Of a stretch of 64,000 nt of DNA, positions 1 through 7,798 are shown one piece after another. The stretch spans positions 234,956 through 298,955 of the forward strand of contig CBFHOS010000002.1 in assembly GCA_965657645.1 (NCBI GenBank). Direction: 5' to 3'. Numbering within the stretch: the first letter of the stretch is position 1; each line of letters begins with the position of its first letter. The translations under genes and the position numbers were made by a program. Source of the DNA: CBFHOS01 sp965657645. GTDB lineage: Bacteria > Pseudomonadota > Alphaproteobacteria > Puniceispirillales > Puniceispirillaceae. The notes beneath the pieces were generated by a model that made no database searches, had not been told where the DNA came from, and worked only from the letters and a program-made list of their open reading frames with translations.

Positions 1-597
1 GCGGGCCTATCGACCGCCTTTGCGATGCTGGTTGGTGTGCCCGCTGGTTTTGCCCTAGCAAAGGCGCGCCTATCAGGGAAATTCGTGGCCTCTTGGGTAT
101 TGTTGCTGTTGCGTATGGCACCGCCTATTGGCTTTGTTATTCCGCTATTCCTGCTCTATGTAAATTCGGGTCTGATCGACACTTATATTGGTCTGGTCTT
201 TGCCTATATGACGCTAACCTTGCCTTTGGTCACATGGTCAATGTGGAATTCATTTGCCCAAGTGCCGGATGAATTGATTGAGGCCGCCATCATGGACGAT
301 GCGAGCCTGTTAAAAGCCTTTTTGTTGATTGCCTTGCCAGCGGCCCGCCCAGGCGCGGTTGCGGCGGCAATCCTTGCATTCCTCGTTGCGTGGAATGATT
401 TCTTTTATGCCCTGATTATAACGCGGTCTGATACGGCTACAGCTCCTGTGGCGGTGATGAATTTCATCTCATATGACAGCGTTGATTGGGCGTCTATTGC
501 CGTGGCAAGTATCGCATTAACCTTGCCAATCCTCCCGCTGATGGCGATTGCCAATAGATATATTGTGCAATCGCTATCAGGTGCGGTGAAGGGATAA
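1..597 (+). CDS. Carbohydrate ABC transporter permease, MalG-type (5' end outside window)
   Basis: Inner-membrane permease subunit of a CUT1-type sugar ABC importer. The reading frame is open from base 1, and the residues before the first ATG at 25 continue the family alignment, so the gene starts upstream; about 198 of the usual 270-290 residues are visible. The sequence is strongly hydrophobic with about five membrane segments. The cytoplasmic EAA loop that contacts the ATPase is present as EAAIMDDAS...ALPAARPG, with Asp in place of the usual Gly. Three bases separate its stop from the sulfatase start at 601, and the cognate-type ATPase follows at 2092. A sulfated sugar or sulfated oligosaccharide is therefore the inferred substrate. 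The second permease and the binding protein presumably lie upstream. Confidence 0.9.
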   Translation, partial: AGLSTAFAMLVGVPAGFALAKARLSGKFVASWVLLLLRMAPPIGFVIPLFLLYVNSGLIDTYIGLVFAYMTLTLPLVTWSMWNSFAQVPDELIEAAIMDDASLLKAFLLIALPAARPGAVAAAILAFLVAWNDFFYALIITRSDTATAPVAVMNFISYDSVDWASIAVASIALTLPILPLMAIANRYIVQSLSGAVKG

Positions 598-600
598 GCT

Positions 601-2091
601 ATGACCTCTCGTCCTAATATTATCTTTATCATCACTGACCAACAGCGCTTTGATACGATCGCCGCGCTTGGTGCGGATCATATGATAACGCCAAATCTTG
701 ATCGGCTTGCCGCACGGGGCACCGTATTTGAGAATATGTATATTACGTCCCCGTCATGCGCCCCGTCGCGTGCGTCGTTATTCTCGGGAACCTACCCCCA
801 TACCAATGGGGTGTTTCGCAATGACGAGCCGTGGCAATATTGCTGGGTCAAAGACTTGGCTGAGGCGAATTACCGGACCGTCAATATTGGTAAAATGCAC
901 ACTATGCCAATAGAGGGCGCGTTTGGTTTCCACGAACGTCATGTCACGGAAAACAAAGACCGTGATCATCCGAACCTGCCGTTTTATCTCGATAATTGGG
1001 ACAAGGCCTATTTCCTAGCCGGATTAGAAAAGCCGTCACGCGTTACCCAAAGACGCAAAGATGATTACGGTGAAAAGCTAGGGGCATGGGTGTGGGAACA
1101 TGATGAAAAAATGCACCCAGATGTCTTTACCGGGCAAATGGCAAAATGGTGGCTAGAGCGCTATTCGGGTGACGGACCCTATTTCTTGCAAATAGGCCTG
1201 CCGGGGCCGCATCCGCCATATGACCCGACAGAAGAATATTTAAAAATGTATGACGGGCGTGATTTGCCCGAAGTAATCCCAGCCGATCCAGAGGCACAGC
1301 CCGAAGCCTTGCAGGGGTTGCGTGATTTCATGTTGCAGGAAGATGCCGATGGCGTTGTTCATCTGGCCAATCCTACCCCTGAACAAATACGGCGCCAGCG
1401 GGCCCATTATTATGCCAATGTGACGATGATCGATACCCAAGTTGGTGAGATCTTAGATGCGTTGGAAGCCCGCGGTGATCTGGATAACAGCATTATCATT
1501 TTCACCTCTGATCATGGCGATGCGCTCGGCGATCATGGCCATAGCCAGAAATGGAATATGTATCAATCAACGATGCAGGTGCCAGCCATTGTCGCAGGCG
1601 TTGGCATACCAGAAGGCAGGCGCATTACGGATAATGTCGCGTTGTTTGATTTGGGGCCGACCATTCTTGAATGGGCATCTGTTCCAGTTCCCGCATGGAT
1701 GGAGGCCGAGAGCCTCTGCCCGTATTTTAAAGATACAACAGCACCAAAGCGGACCAAAGTTTTTGCCGAACATTCCAATGACGCATTGCTGACCGGTACA
1801 CGGCTGATGACCATGCTCATTGATGAAAAAATGAAGATCGTACATTTCATCGACAGTGATGAGGGCCAGCTATTTGACTTGGCCAGTGATCCCGATGAAT
1901 TGACTAATTTGTGGGACGATGCTGCCTATAAAGAAACCCGCTCACGCATGATAGATGACATTCTAAAATGGCGTTCAGAAAGCGGCCTAAAAACACAGGG
2001 GTTTGTTCCCGCTTGTGTGCATGGTGCGCATGCAATGATGTCACCACCTCTGCACCAAGCACGAGGCCAACATAAAGAAGGGAGCCGCTAA
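601..2091 (+). CDS. Sulfatase (arylsulfatase/choline-sulfatase superfamily), cytoplasmic
   Basis: Hydrolyses a sulfate ester using a formylglycine made from cysteine. The N-terminal metal-site segment ITDQQR (Asp13) is present, as is the maturation motif CAPSRA starting at Cys53. GKMHT follows near residue 100 and a TSDHGD metal site near residue 303. Length (496 aa) is normal. No signal peptide is visible, so the protein should act in the cytoplasm on a substrate imported intact. It sits between the permease and ATPase genes of one ABC importer, and its stop abuts the ATPase start with no intergenic base, which argues that transport and desulfation are expressed together. The exact substrate cannot be read from sequence. 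A formylglycine-generating or anSME enzyme is needed but is not in this window. Confidence 0.92.
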   Translation: MTSRPNIIFIITDQQRFDTIAALGADHMITPNLDRLAARGTVFENMYITSPSCAPSRASLFSGTYPHTNGVFRNDEPWQYCWVKDLAEANYRTVNIGKMHTMPIEGAFGFHERHVTENKDRDHPNLPFYLDNWDKAYFLAGLEKPSRVTQRRKDDYGEKLGAWVWEHDEKMHPDVFTGQMAKWWLERYSGDGPYFLQIGLPGPHPPYDPTEEYLKMYDGRDLPEVIPADPEAQPEALQGLRDFMLQEDADGVVHLANPTPEQIRRQRAHYYANVTMIDTQVGEILDALEARGDLDNSIIIFTSDHGDALGDHGHSQKWNMYQSTMQVPAIVAGVGIPEGRRITDNVALFDLGPTILEWASVPVPAWMEAESLCPYFKDTTAPKRTKVFAEHSNDALLTGTRLMTMLIDEKMKIVHFIDSDEGQLFDLASDPDELTNLWDDAAYKETRSRMIDDILKWRSESGLKTQGFVPACVHGAHAMMSPPLHQARGQHKEGSR

Positions 2092-3096
2092 ATGGGGCAG
2101 ATTAAGCTCAAAGGCGTTAGAAAAGATTTTGGTGATGTGAAGGTCATTCTACCATTAGATTTGGACATACAGGACGGCGAGTTTGTTGTCTTTGTTGGGC
2201 CGTCTGGTTGCGGTAAATCGACATTGTTGCGCCTCATTGCTGGCCTTGAGGATGTTACCGATGGCACGCTCGAAATTAACGGTGAGGACGCCACTGATTT
2301 GGCCCCGGGCAAACGTGGTGTTGCGATGGTTTTCCAATCTTATGCGCTCTATCCACATTTAACAGTGGCTCAGAATATCGCGTTTCCTTTGCGTATGGCT
2401 GGGATATCGCAAGAGGAACAGGCACGGCGCATTGATAATGCGGCGAAAGTATTGAACCTGTCTGATTACCTGCACCGTCGTCCCAAGCAACTATCAGGTG
2501 GACAACGCCAGCGCGTCGCAATTGGCCGTGCGATTGTCCGTGAGCCAGAAGCATTTTTGTTTGATGAACCTCTGTCCAATCTTGATGCGGCCTTGCGTGT
2601 TGGCATGCGGCAAGAAATTACCGAGCTTCACAAGCGGCTGAAAACCACGATGATTTATGTCACCCATGATCAGGTCGAAGCGATGACTATGGCGGATAAA
2701 ATTGTTGTGCTTAATGCCGGCGTTATTGAACAGGTTGGCAGTCCATTGGAACTTTACGAAACGCCTCATAATCTGTTTGTTGCAAAATTTATTGGCTCGC
2801 CGATGATCAACATCATCGAGGGTGCCGAGGCCAAAAAATATGACGCAAAGACATTGGGTATTCGCCCGGAGCATTTGAAAATCTCCCCCAAAACTGGCAC
2901 ATGGGAGGGTAAGGTTGTCTCGTCTGAACATTTAGGCAGTGACGCCTTTATCCGCGTTGCAATCAAAGGCATCAAGCAACCATTAACAGTGCGTGTGCAG
3001 GGCAAAAAAATTGTCGGTGACGGTGAGACTGTTTTTGTGACGCCGAGCGCGGGAGACATTCATAGATTTGATGCCAAAGGCCTTCGAATGCGTTAA
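2092..3096 (+). CDS. Sugar ABC transporter ATP-binding protein (MalK/UgpC/MsmX type)
   Basis: Cytoplasmic ATPase that powers the importer encoded with the permease at 1-597. Walker A GPSGCGKST lies near residue 37, the ABC signature LSGGQRQRVAIGRA near 134 and Walker B FLFDEPLSNLD near 157, with the switch histidine in VTHDQVEAM. A C-terminal MOP-like regulatory domain (about residues 230-334, with IRPEHL) marks the carbohydrate CUT1 subfamily. The ATG follows the sulfatase stop directly, with GAAGGGAG as ribosome-binding site inside the sulfatase gene. At 334 residues it is slightly shorter than typical UgpC proteins (about 350-370). Confidence 0.95.
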   Translation: MGQIKLKGVRKDFGDVKVILPLDLDIQDGEFVVFVGPSGCGKSTLLRLIAGLEDVTDGTLEINGEDATDLAPGKRGVAMVFQSYALYPHLTVAQNIAFPLRMAGISQEEQARRIDNAAKVLNLSDYLHRRPKQLSGGQRQRVAIGRAIVREPEAFLFDEPLSNLDAALRVGMRQEITELHKRLKTTMIYVTHDQVEAMTMADKIVVLNAGVIEQVGSPLELYETPHNLFVAKFIGSPMINIIEGAEAKKYDAKTLGIRPEHLKISPKTGTWEGKVVSSEHLGSDAFIRVAIKGIKQPLTVRVQGKKIVGDGETVFVTPSAGDIHRFDAKGLRMR

Positions 3097-3123
3097 TAAT
3101 AAATGTGATTTAGATGGAGCGGA

Positions 3124-4383
3124 TTGGCAGTACTTGAAATGAGCAAGCCCAATATTATTTTGCTGATGTTTGATGCATTGAGTGCGGAAGATATCAACAA
3201 GCATGCTGATAATTTGCCTCATATAACCAAGCTCCTGCAAAATAGCCTAACCTACCGCAATTGCTATGCGCCTTCACCACAGAGCGGGCCAGCCCGGGCT
3301 AGCCTGTTCACCGGCCTTGATATGGCGGCGCACGGGGTGTGGAGCGATAACATTGCGTTGCCGCCGCATGAAGTCACCTTGCCCGAACAATTCTCCAAAG
3401 CCGGTTACGCGACTTGGCTGGTCGGCCGCCGTCAGCTTGCTAGAACATCGCATTGGACCACAGAACAATTTAGACCGCATGAATATGACCATCTTTCATG
3501 GGCGCATGGACCGTTACACCGATCTCGGCAAAACGCCTATCTAGACTGGTTGAGCGAGCGTGCGCCGGCGCACTATCAAGAGATTTTTCCAGAACAACCG
3601 AATGCCGACAATACTGATATTCCGCCGCCTGTGCGTGCCGCCCTGCGTGCCCTGCCAGATGAGCTATGTTTCCATAGCTGGGTTGGCGCGCAAATTGCGC
3701 ACAGGCTTTCCAGTCACACAGGTGATCAACCCTTTTTCGGGGTGGCGGGGCTTGTCACTGGCGATGATATGGGCGCACCCCGCGATAATGGTGGCAGTGA
3801 GGTATCCGAGTGCATTGATCCGCAGGCGTTAAAACAGGCCGATGAATTGGTTGGCAAGCTAATGAAAGAGTTTGCTAGCATCCCCAATAACATCATCCTA
3901 ATGACAGCCGCGCGGGGCACGAAAGCCAGCCCAGAGGCACATCACATGCAAGATAGATCGCTGCATGTACCATTGGCCATCTATGGAACAAACCGTCCTG
4001 TACAGGATTATTCAGATATCGTCTCGACCATAGATATCGCGCCGACATTATATGAATTGGGACAGGTAAAGCCGCCCCCGCGCCAACAAGGCGTCTCAGT
4101 TTTGTCCGGTAATATGCGCGGCTGGGCCTTTGCGCGGTTGCGGCATCCCAAATTGGCCCATCAAAGCGCCTTAACCTATGGGCGCTATAAATTGATTATG
4201 AACCATGCGGCGGGCATTGCCGATTGCTATAGCCTATATGACCGTGACACCGATCCAGATGAAGCCGACGATCTGGCACAGAATCCGGACCATAGAGATA
4301 CATTAACCGATATGGTCGATATCATGATCGATGCGCGTGTGGCACTAGAGGATCGGACAGAGCCTCGGATTGCGTTGTTCTGA
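3124..4383 (+). CDS. Degenerate sulfatase homologue (probable pseudoenzyme)
   Basis: Clearly homologous along its length to the sulfatase encoded next to it (shared blocks include WAHGP, YQ(E/D)IFP and the N-terminal PNI(I/L)). The catalytic apparatus is largely gone. The formylglycine cysteine is Ser54 (SGPAR), the catalytic lysine in GKQH is Arg102 with the following His replaced by Gln, the FDPHH segment has become GLVTGDD, and the DHG metal site near residue 262 reads AARG. A Ser-type sulfatase is formally possible from SxPxR, but loss of the metal ligands argues against activity. The frame is intact, and its stop overlaps the next start (TGATG), so translation is probably coupled. Start taken as TTG at 3124 because GGAG precedes it at the right distance; ATG at 3139 is the alternative. 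Confidence 0.85.
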   Translation: MAVLEMSKPNIILLMFDALSAEDINKHADNLPHITKLLQNSLTYRNCYAPSPQSGPARASLFTGLDMAAHGVWSDNIALPPHEVTLPEQFSKAGYATWLVGRRQLARTSHWTTEQFRPHEYDHLSWAHGPLHRSRQNAYLDWLSERAPAHYQEIFPEQPNADNTDIPPPVRAALRALPDELCFHSWVGAQIAHRLSSHTGDQPFFGVAGLVTGDDMGAPRDNGGSEVSECIDPQALKQADELVGKLMKEFASIPNNIILMTAARGTKASPEAHHMQDRSLHVPLAIYGTNRPVQDYSDIVSTIDIAPTLYELGQVKPPPRQQGVSVLSGNMRGWAFARLRHPKLAHQSALTYGRYKLIMNHAAGIADCYSLYDRDTDPDEADDLAQNPDHRDTLTDMVDIMIDARVALEDRTEPRIALF

Positions 4384-5843
4384 TGGCTAATCGTCCAAAC
4401 ATATTGTTCATCTGCACGGACCAACAACGCGGTGATAGCCTTGGCTGCACGGGGGCAGGCTGGGCCGTGACACCAAACCTTGATCGGTTGGCGGAGCAGG
4501 GTGCATTATGGCGCAATTGTTATGTGCAAAACCCGGTCTGTAGCCCATCACGCGCCTCTTTATTCACCGGCAAATATCCATCAAATCACGGGCTTTATGC
4601 CAATGGTGTACCATTGCCCGCGCATCAGAAAATGTTCACACGCACCCTTGCCGATGCCGGTTATGATTGCGGGATGATCGGCAAACAACATCTCGCGCCG
4701 TGCGATACATGGCGTACAGAGCCACGCCGCGATGATGGATATAGGGTTTTTGAATGGGCGCATGGGCCCAATCACCGCGCGTTGGAAAATGATTATCACC
4801 GGTGGTTGCGGGCAAACCATCCGACCATTTATCAAGACATATTCCCGGATAAAGGTGCCAATGAAAATACCGAATATTCAAACCGCGCCCGCACAGGAAC
4901 ACCAATTGATCATGTTCCCAAAGAGGCCCATTATTCGCATTGGGTAGCCGAGCGCGCGATCGATTTTATTGCAACAGATCGCACCGATCAGCCGTTCTTC
5001 CTGATGGCAAACTTTTTTGATCCGCATCATTCATTTGGAGCGCCAAAGGAATTTCGGGACCAAATAGATGCCGATGCCATTCCAGAACCAAAGACCACAG
5101 AAAATGAATTAGATCAAAAACCGGCGCCCCATCGCGATTATTCTACCAAAAGCTATGGCGGCACCGCGCCCGGATTTCAGGATTACACCCGTGAAGAAAT
5201 AAAGGAAATACGGGCACAATATTGGGCGATGATAGCGCTGATCGATTATGAAGTTGGCCGCATTCTATCAGCCCTTGAGGCGGCGGGTCTCGGCGATAAT
5301 ACGATGGTTGTGTTTACCTCTGACCATGGCGAGATGCTTGGCAATCATCAACAGCTTCTCAAAGGCCCGCAGCTCTATGATGATTTGGTGCGCGTGCCGT
5401 TGATCATTAAATGGCCGCAACATGTGCCGGCCAATAGCGCCTTTGATGATCTGGTCCAATGGATTGACCTGCCTGCCACATTGCTTGACGCCGCCTCTTG
5501 TGCGCGCTCCACCTCTGGTCAGGGCACCTCGCTCATGCCGGCAATGCGCGGCACGGAATATCAAGCAAGGCCGTTTGCGATAACCGAATTTCGCGATTCA
5601 GGATTTCCCGGTGACCCGGCCTTGATGACCACGATGATACGCCATGCTGACTGGAAGTTGATTATATGGCACGGCCCCCCGACCAGCGCGCTGGCCCGTG
5701 ATGGCGAGTTATATAATTTGAAGGACGACCCCGACGAGCTGGATAATCTCTATCACAACCCCGCCTTTTACGACCAGCGACAAGCGATGAAACGCCACAT
5801 GCTAAACGCCATGTGCGAAACAGAAGACCACTCAGCGTTGTAG
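4383..5843 (+). CDS. Sulfatase (Cys-type), cytoplasmic
   Basis: A 486-residue sulfatase with all expected features: metal-site segment CTDQQR (Asp13), formylglycine motif CSPSRAS at Cys53, GKQHL near residue 100, FDPHH near 217, and TSDHGEMLG near 313 followed by a downstream lysine in LLKGP. There is no signal peptide, so it should be cytoplasmic. It is the last gene of the importer/sulfatase operon, and its ATG overlaps the stop of the degenerate homologue at 3124-4383. That pairing suggests the two arose by duplication and are made together, perhaps as a complex. The substrate is unknown; the ABC-type sugar importer upstream points to a sulfated carbohydrate. Confidence 0.92.
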   Translation: MANRPNILFICTDQQRGDSLGCTGAGWAVTPNLDRLAEQGALWRNCYVQNPVCSPSRASLFTGKYPSNHGLYANGVPLPAHQKMFTRTLADAGYDCGMIGKQHLAPCDTWRTEPRRDDGYRVFEWAHGPNHRALENDYHRWLRANHPTIYQDIFPDKGANENTEYSNRARTGTPIDHVPKEAHYSHWVAERAIDFIATDRTDQPFFLMANFFDPHHSFGAPKEFRDQIDADAIPEPKTTENELDQKPAPHRDYSTKSYGGTAPGFQDYTREEIKEIRAQYWAMIALIDYEVGRILSALEAAGLGDNTMVVFTSDHGEMLGNHQQLLKGPQLYDDLVRVPLIIKWPQHVPANSAFDDLVQWIDLPATLLDAASCARSTSGQGTSLMPAMRGTEYQARPFAITEFRDSGFPGDPALMTTMIRHADWKLIIWHGPPTSALARDGELYNLKDDPDELDNLYHNPAFYDQRQAMKRHMLNAMCETEDHSAL

Positions 5844-5866
5844 CGGACGGGGGAAGGCAAGAAAAA

Positions 5867-5943
<77 letters not shown>

Positions 5944-6107
5944 GTCTGGGCGATGTATAGCCCATTTCGCCGGACAAATACAATAGTAATGCAATAGCGG
6001 TTAGACTTGTCCAAACGGGCTGTAGCCTGCTGTTTAACCCGCGAGACCAATCATAAGCTTGCTGGCAATGCGGGGCTGGCGGCGCTGGCGCTTTGGTTTC
6101 GGGCCGT

Positions 6108-7139
6108 TTAGGTGGGGGGCGTGTCGGTATTGGTCAATTCTAGGAAAACATCCTCTAAATCGGGCTCGATGGTGCTGACTTCTTCCACTTCCATACCGGC
6201 CTTGGTTACGGTGGTTATGATTGTGGCGGCGTTGATTTGCTTTGGGTCATAGAGCACCGATAGCTTGCCATTTTCCCATTTTGCGCCAAGGTTTTTTAAT
6301 GCCTCAGGTAGGCCAGTGCCGGTGTTTTTGGCGGTGCCGGTGTTATTGGCGATGGTCATGTGCAATTCTTTGCGGCTGGCACCGGCCATCAATTCGGACT
6401 TTGGCTTTGAGGTGATCAGCGTGCCTTGATTGATGATTGCAACATGATCACAGAGCGTCTCGGCCTCTTCAAGATAATGCGTGGTTAGCACGATCGTCAC
6501 GCCGCTTTCATTCAGCATCATGATATTGTCCCAGAGCTTTTGCCGAAGCGCGACATCGACGCCGGCGGTGGGCTCGTCGAGTACCAGAATAGGCGGGCTA
6601 TGGACCATCGCCTTGGCCACCAAAAGCCGCCGCCGCATGCCGCCCGAAAGGCGGCGAGCATATAAATCGGCCTGATCGGTTAGGCCAACCATTTCCAAGA
6701 TGGCATCGGTGCGGCGTTCATGGCGCGGTACACCGAATAATCCGGCGGTCATCTCCACCGTCTGGCGCGGGGTGAAATAGGCGTCGACATTTAATTCCTG
6801 CGGTACGATCCCGATATTCGCGCGGGCTTGGCGCGGGTTGGCATCAATGTCGGTGTTCCACACGGTCAGGCTGCCAGCGGTTTTTACAACTGTGCCCGCC
6901 ATGATGTTGATAAAGGTCGATTTGCCAGCGCCATTCGGCCCCAGCAATCCAAAAATCTTGCCAACCGGAATATCAAGATCAATCGCCTTTAATGCCGGAT
7001 GCGGAGCCTGGTTCTTTGACCCGGCATAGGTCTTTGATAGACCGCGCGCGCTAATGGCGATGCCATTGTCCGGCTGGTGCATAAAGGTAACGTCGCTTTG
7101 TGGGCTGGATTTATTTTGTGTTTTATCGTGCGGTGTCAT
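6108..7139 (-). CDS. ABC-2 type transporter ATP-binding protein, no partner permease nearby
   Basis: Cytoplasmic ATPase of the ABC-2 (drug/polysaccharide/NodI-DrrA) exporter class. Walker A GPNGAGKST lies near residue 68, the signature LSGGMRRRL near 165 and Walker B ILVLDEPTAGVD after it; TTHYLEEAE follows, which is typical of this class. A start at ATG 7139 is supported by AAGGAAG four bases upstream. The N-terminal 25 residues and a C-terminal stretch containing NTGTAKNTGTG are low-complexity, the latter created by an 18-bp tandem duplication at 6316-6351. Normally an ABC-2 membrane protein gene is adjacent; here none is found on either side, so the partner must be encoded elsewhere. Confidence 0.88.
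   Translation of the reverse strand: MTPHDKTQNKSSPQSDVTFMHQPDNGIAISARGLSKTYAGSKNQAPHPALKAIDLDIPVGKIFGLLGPNGAGKSTFINIMAGTVVKTAGSLTVWNTDIDANPRQARANIGIVPQELNVDAYFTPRQTVEMTAGLFGVPRHERRTDAILEMVGLTDQADLYARRLSGGMRRRLLVAKAMVHSPPILVLDEPTAGVDVALRQKLWDNIMMLNESGVTIVLTTHYLEEAETLCDHVAIINQGTLITSKPKSELMAGASRKELHMTIANNTGTAKNTGTGLPEALKNLGAKWENGKLSVLYDPKQINAATIITTVTKAGMEVEEVSTIEPDLEDVFLELTNTDTPPT
6316..6351 (-). repeat. 2 x 18-bp in-frame tandem duplication inside ABC ATPase gene
   Basis: Two copies of an 18-bp unit (6316-6333 and 6334-6351) differ at a single base and encode a repeated six-residue NTGTxx-type segment near the ATPase C-terminus. The unit length preserves the reading frame. Confidence 0.85.
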
Positions 7140-7481
7140 GAAACTTCCTTGCTCGGCGCCAAAGATAAAGCCCTAGCGGCGACAAAGCGAGACTAATCTG
7201 TGGTTTTGGTTAATGGGAATGCTTTTATCGCGCGATTGGCGTTATCGCAATTGCATCCCTGTCCGCATGGGGATAGATTTGGGATAGATTTAGATCTGAA
7301 TTTCGCTGGTGCCCGATCATTGATACCGATCATTTATACCGATCACTGAATCAAGTCATCGGGCTTTGTCATTGATAAAGACACCAGCATAGTAACCTGC
7401 CCGATGCCTCGTGTATGTTTAGATGAGTGCATGTTTAGATGAACAGCGCGGCGGCGGGGCCTGCATTTTGAGGACGATAGA
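7140..7481. other. 342-bp spacer with three sets of short tandem repeats
   Basis: No gene is supported here. The spacer separates the minus-strand ABC ATPase from the plus-strand zinc-finger gene, so it should hold two divergent promoters, though no convincing -35/-10 pair was identified. Its second half is made largely of tandem duplications: 2 x 11 bp at 7271-7292, 3 x 13 bp at 7313-7351 and 2 x 16 bp at 7415-7446. Confidence 0.7.
7271..7446. repeat. Cluster of three unrelated short tandem repeats (11, 13 and 16 bp units)
   Basis: Unit GGATAGATTTG occurs twice (7271, 7282). CCGATCATTGATA-like units occur three times (7313, 7326, 7339). A 16-bp unit beginning ATGTTTAGATGA occurs twice (7415, 7431). 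The units are unrelated to each other, so this looks like repeated local slippage, not one dispersed element. Confidence 0.85.
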
Positions 7482-7661
7482 ATGAACAGCGCTGCTGCTA
7501 CAACAACGCCAATTCCAACCACCGATAAGAACGTATCATGTAACGGCGGTGGGGGTGCGCTTGGCCACCCACAGGTGTTCCTTAACCTTGGCACAGATGA
7601 CGAAGTGACATGCCCTTATTGCTCGCGCGTCTATGTCAAGATTGAGGCCGAAGAAGACTAG
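7482..7661 (+). CDS. Small zinc-finger protein (zf-CHCC, NDUFS6-like), 59 aa
   Basis: A complete short frame from ATG 7482 to TAG 7661. The conserved C-terminal half holds VSCNGGGGALGHP, then FLNLGTDDEV, then TCPYCSRVY, giving zinc ligands Cys20, His29, Cys44 and Cys47. This matches the small alphaproteobacterial zinc-finger family related to the mitochondrial complex I subunit NDUFS6/13 kDa. The first 16 residues are Ala/Thr-rich and unconserved. AGGACG precedes the start. Its role in bacteria is presumed to concern complex I or Fe-S assembly by analogy only. Confidence 0.85.
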   Translation: MNSAAATTTPIPTTDKNVSCNGGGGALGHPQVFLNLGTDDEVTCPYCSRVYVKIEAEED

Positions 7662-7729
7662 GTCCCGCGACAGGGCTGCACCGCACCGCATGCAGGACTG
7701 CATAACGAGAAGCAGATAGGCACTAATCA

Positions 7730-7773
7730 GGCCAGAATCCGGCCAGAATCCAGCTAGACTCCGGCTAGACTCT
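7730..7773. repeat. 4 x 11-bp imperfect tandem repeat
   Basis: Four consecutive 11-bp units (starting 7730, 7741, 7752, 7763) follow GGCCAGAATCC / GGCTAGACTCC; the first two are identical. It lies about 25 bp upstream of the polA start, between the zinc-finger gene and polA, and does not encode a protein. Confidence 0.9.
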
Positions 7774-7798
7774 GGCTGGCGATAGAAAGTGAAATGTG

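Noticed and set aside
3124..4383. Ser-type active sulfatase
   Set aside because: SxPxR alone would allow it, but the DHG metal site, the catalytic Lys and the FDPHH segment are all lost.
7730..7773. Possible CRISPR-like array (also 11551-11594, 33432-33491)
   Set aside because: Units of 11-12 bp are directly abutting with no spacers and no cas genes nearby; these are simple tandem repeats.
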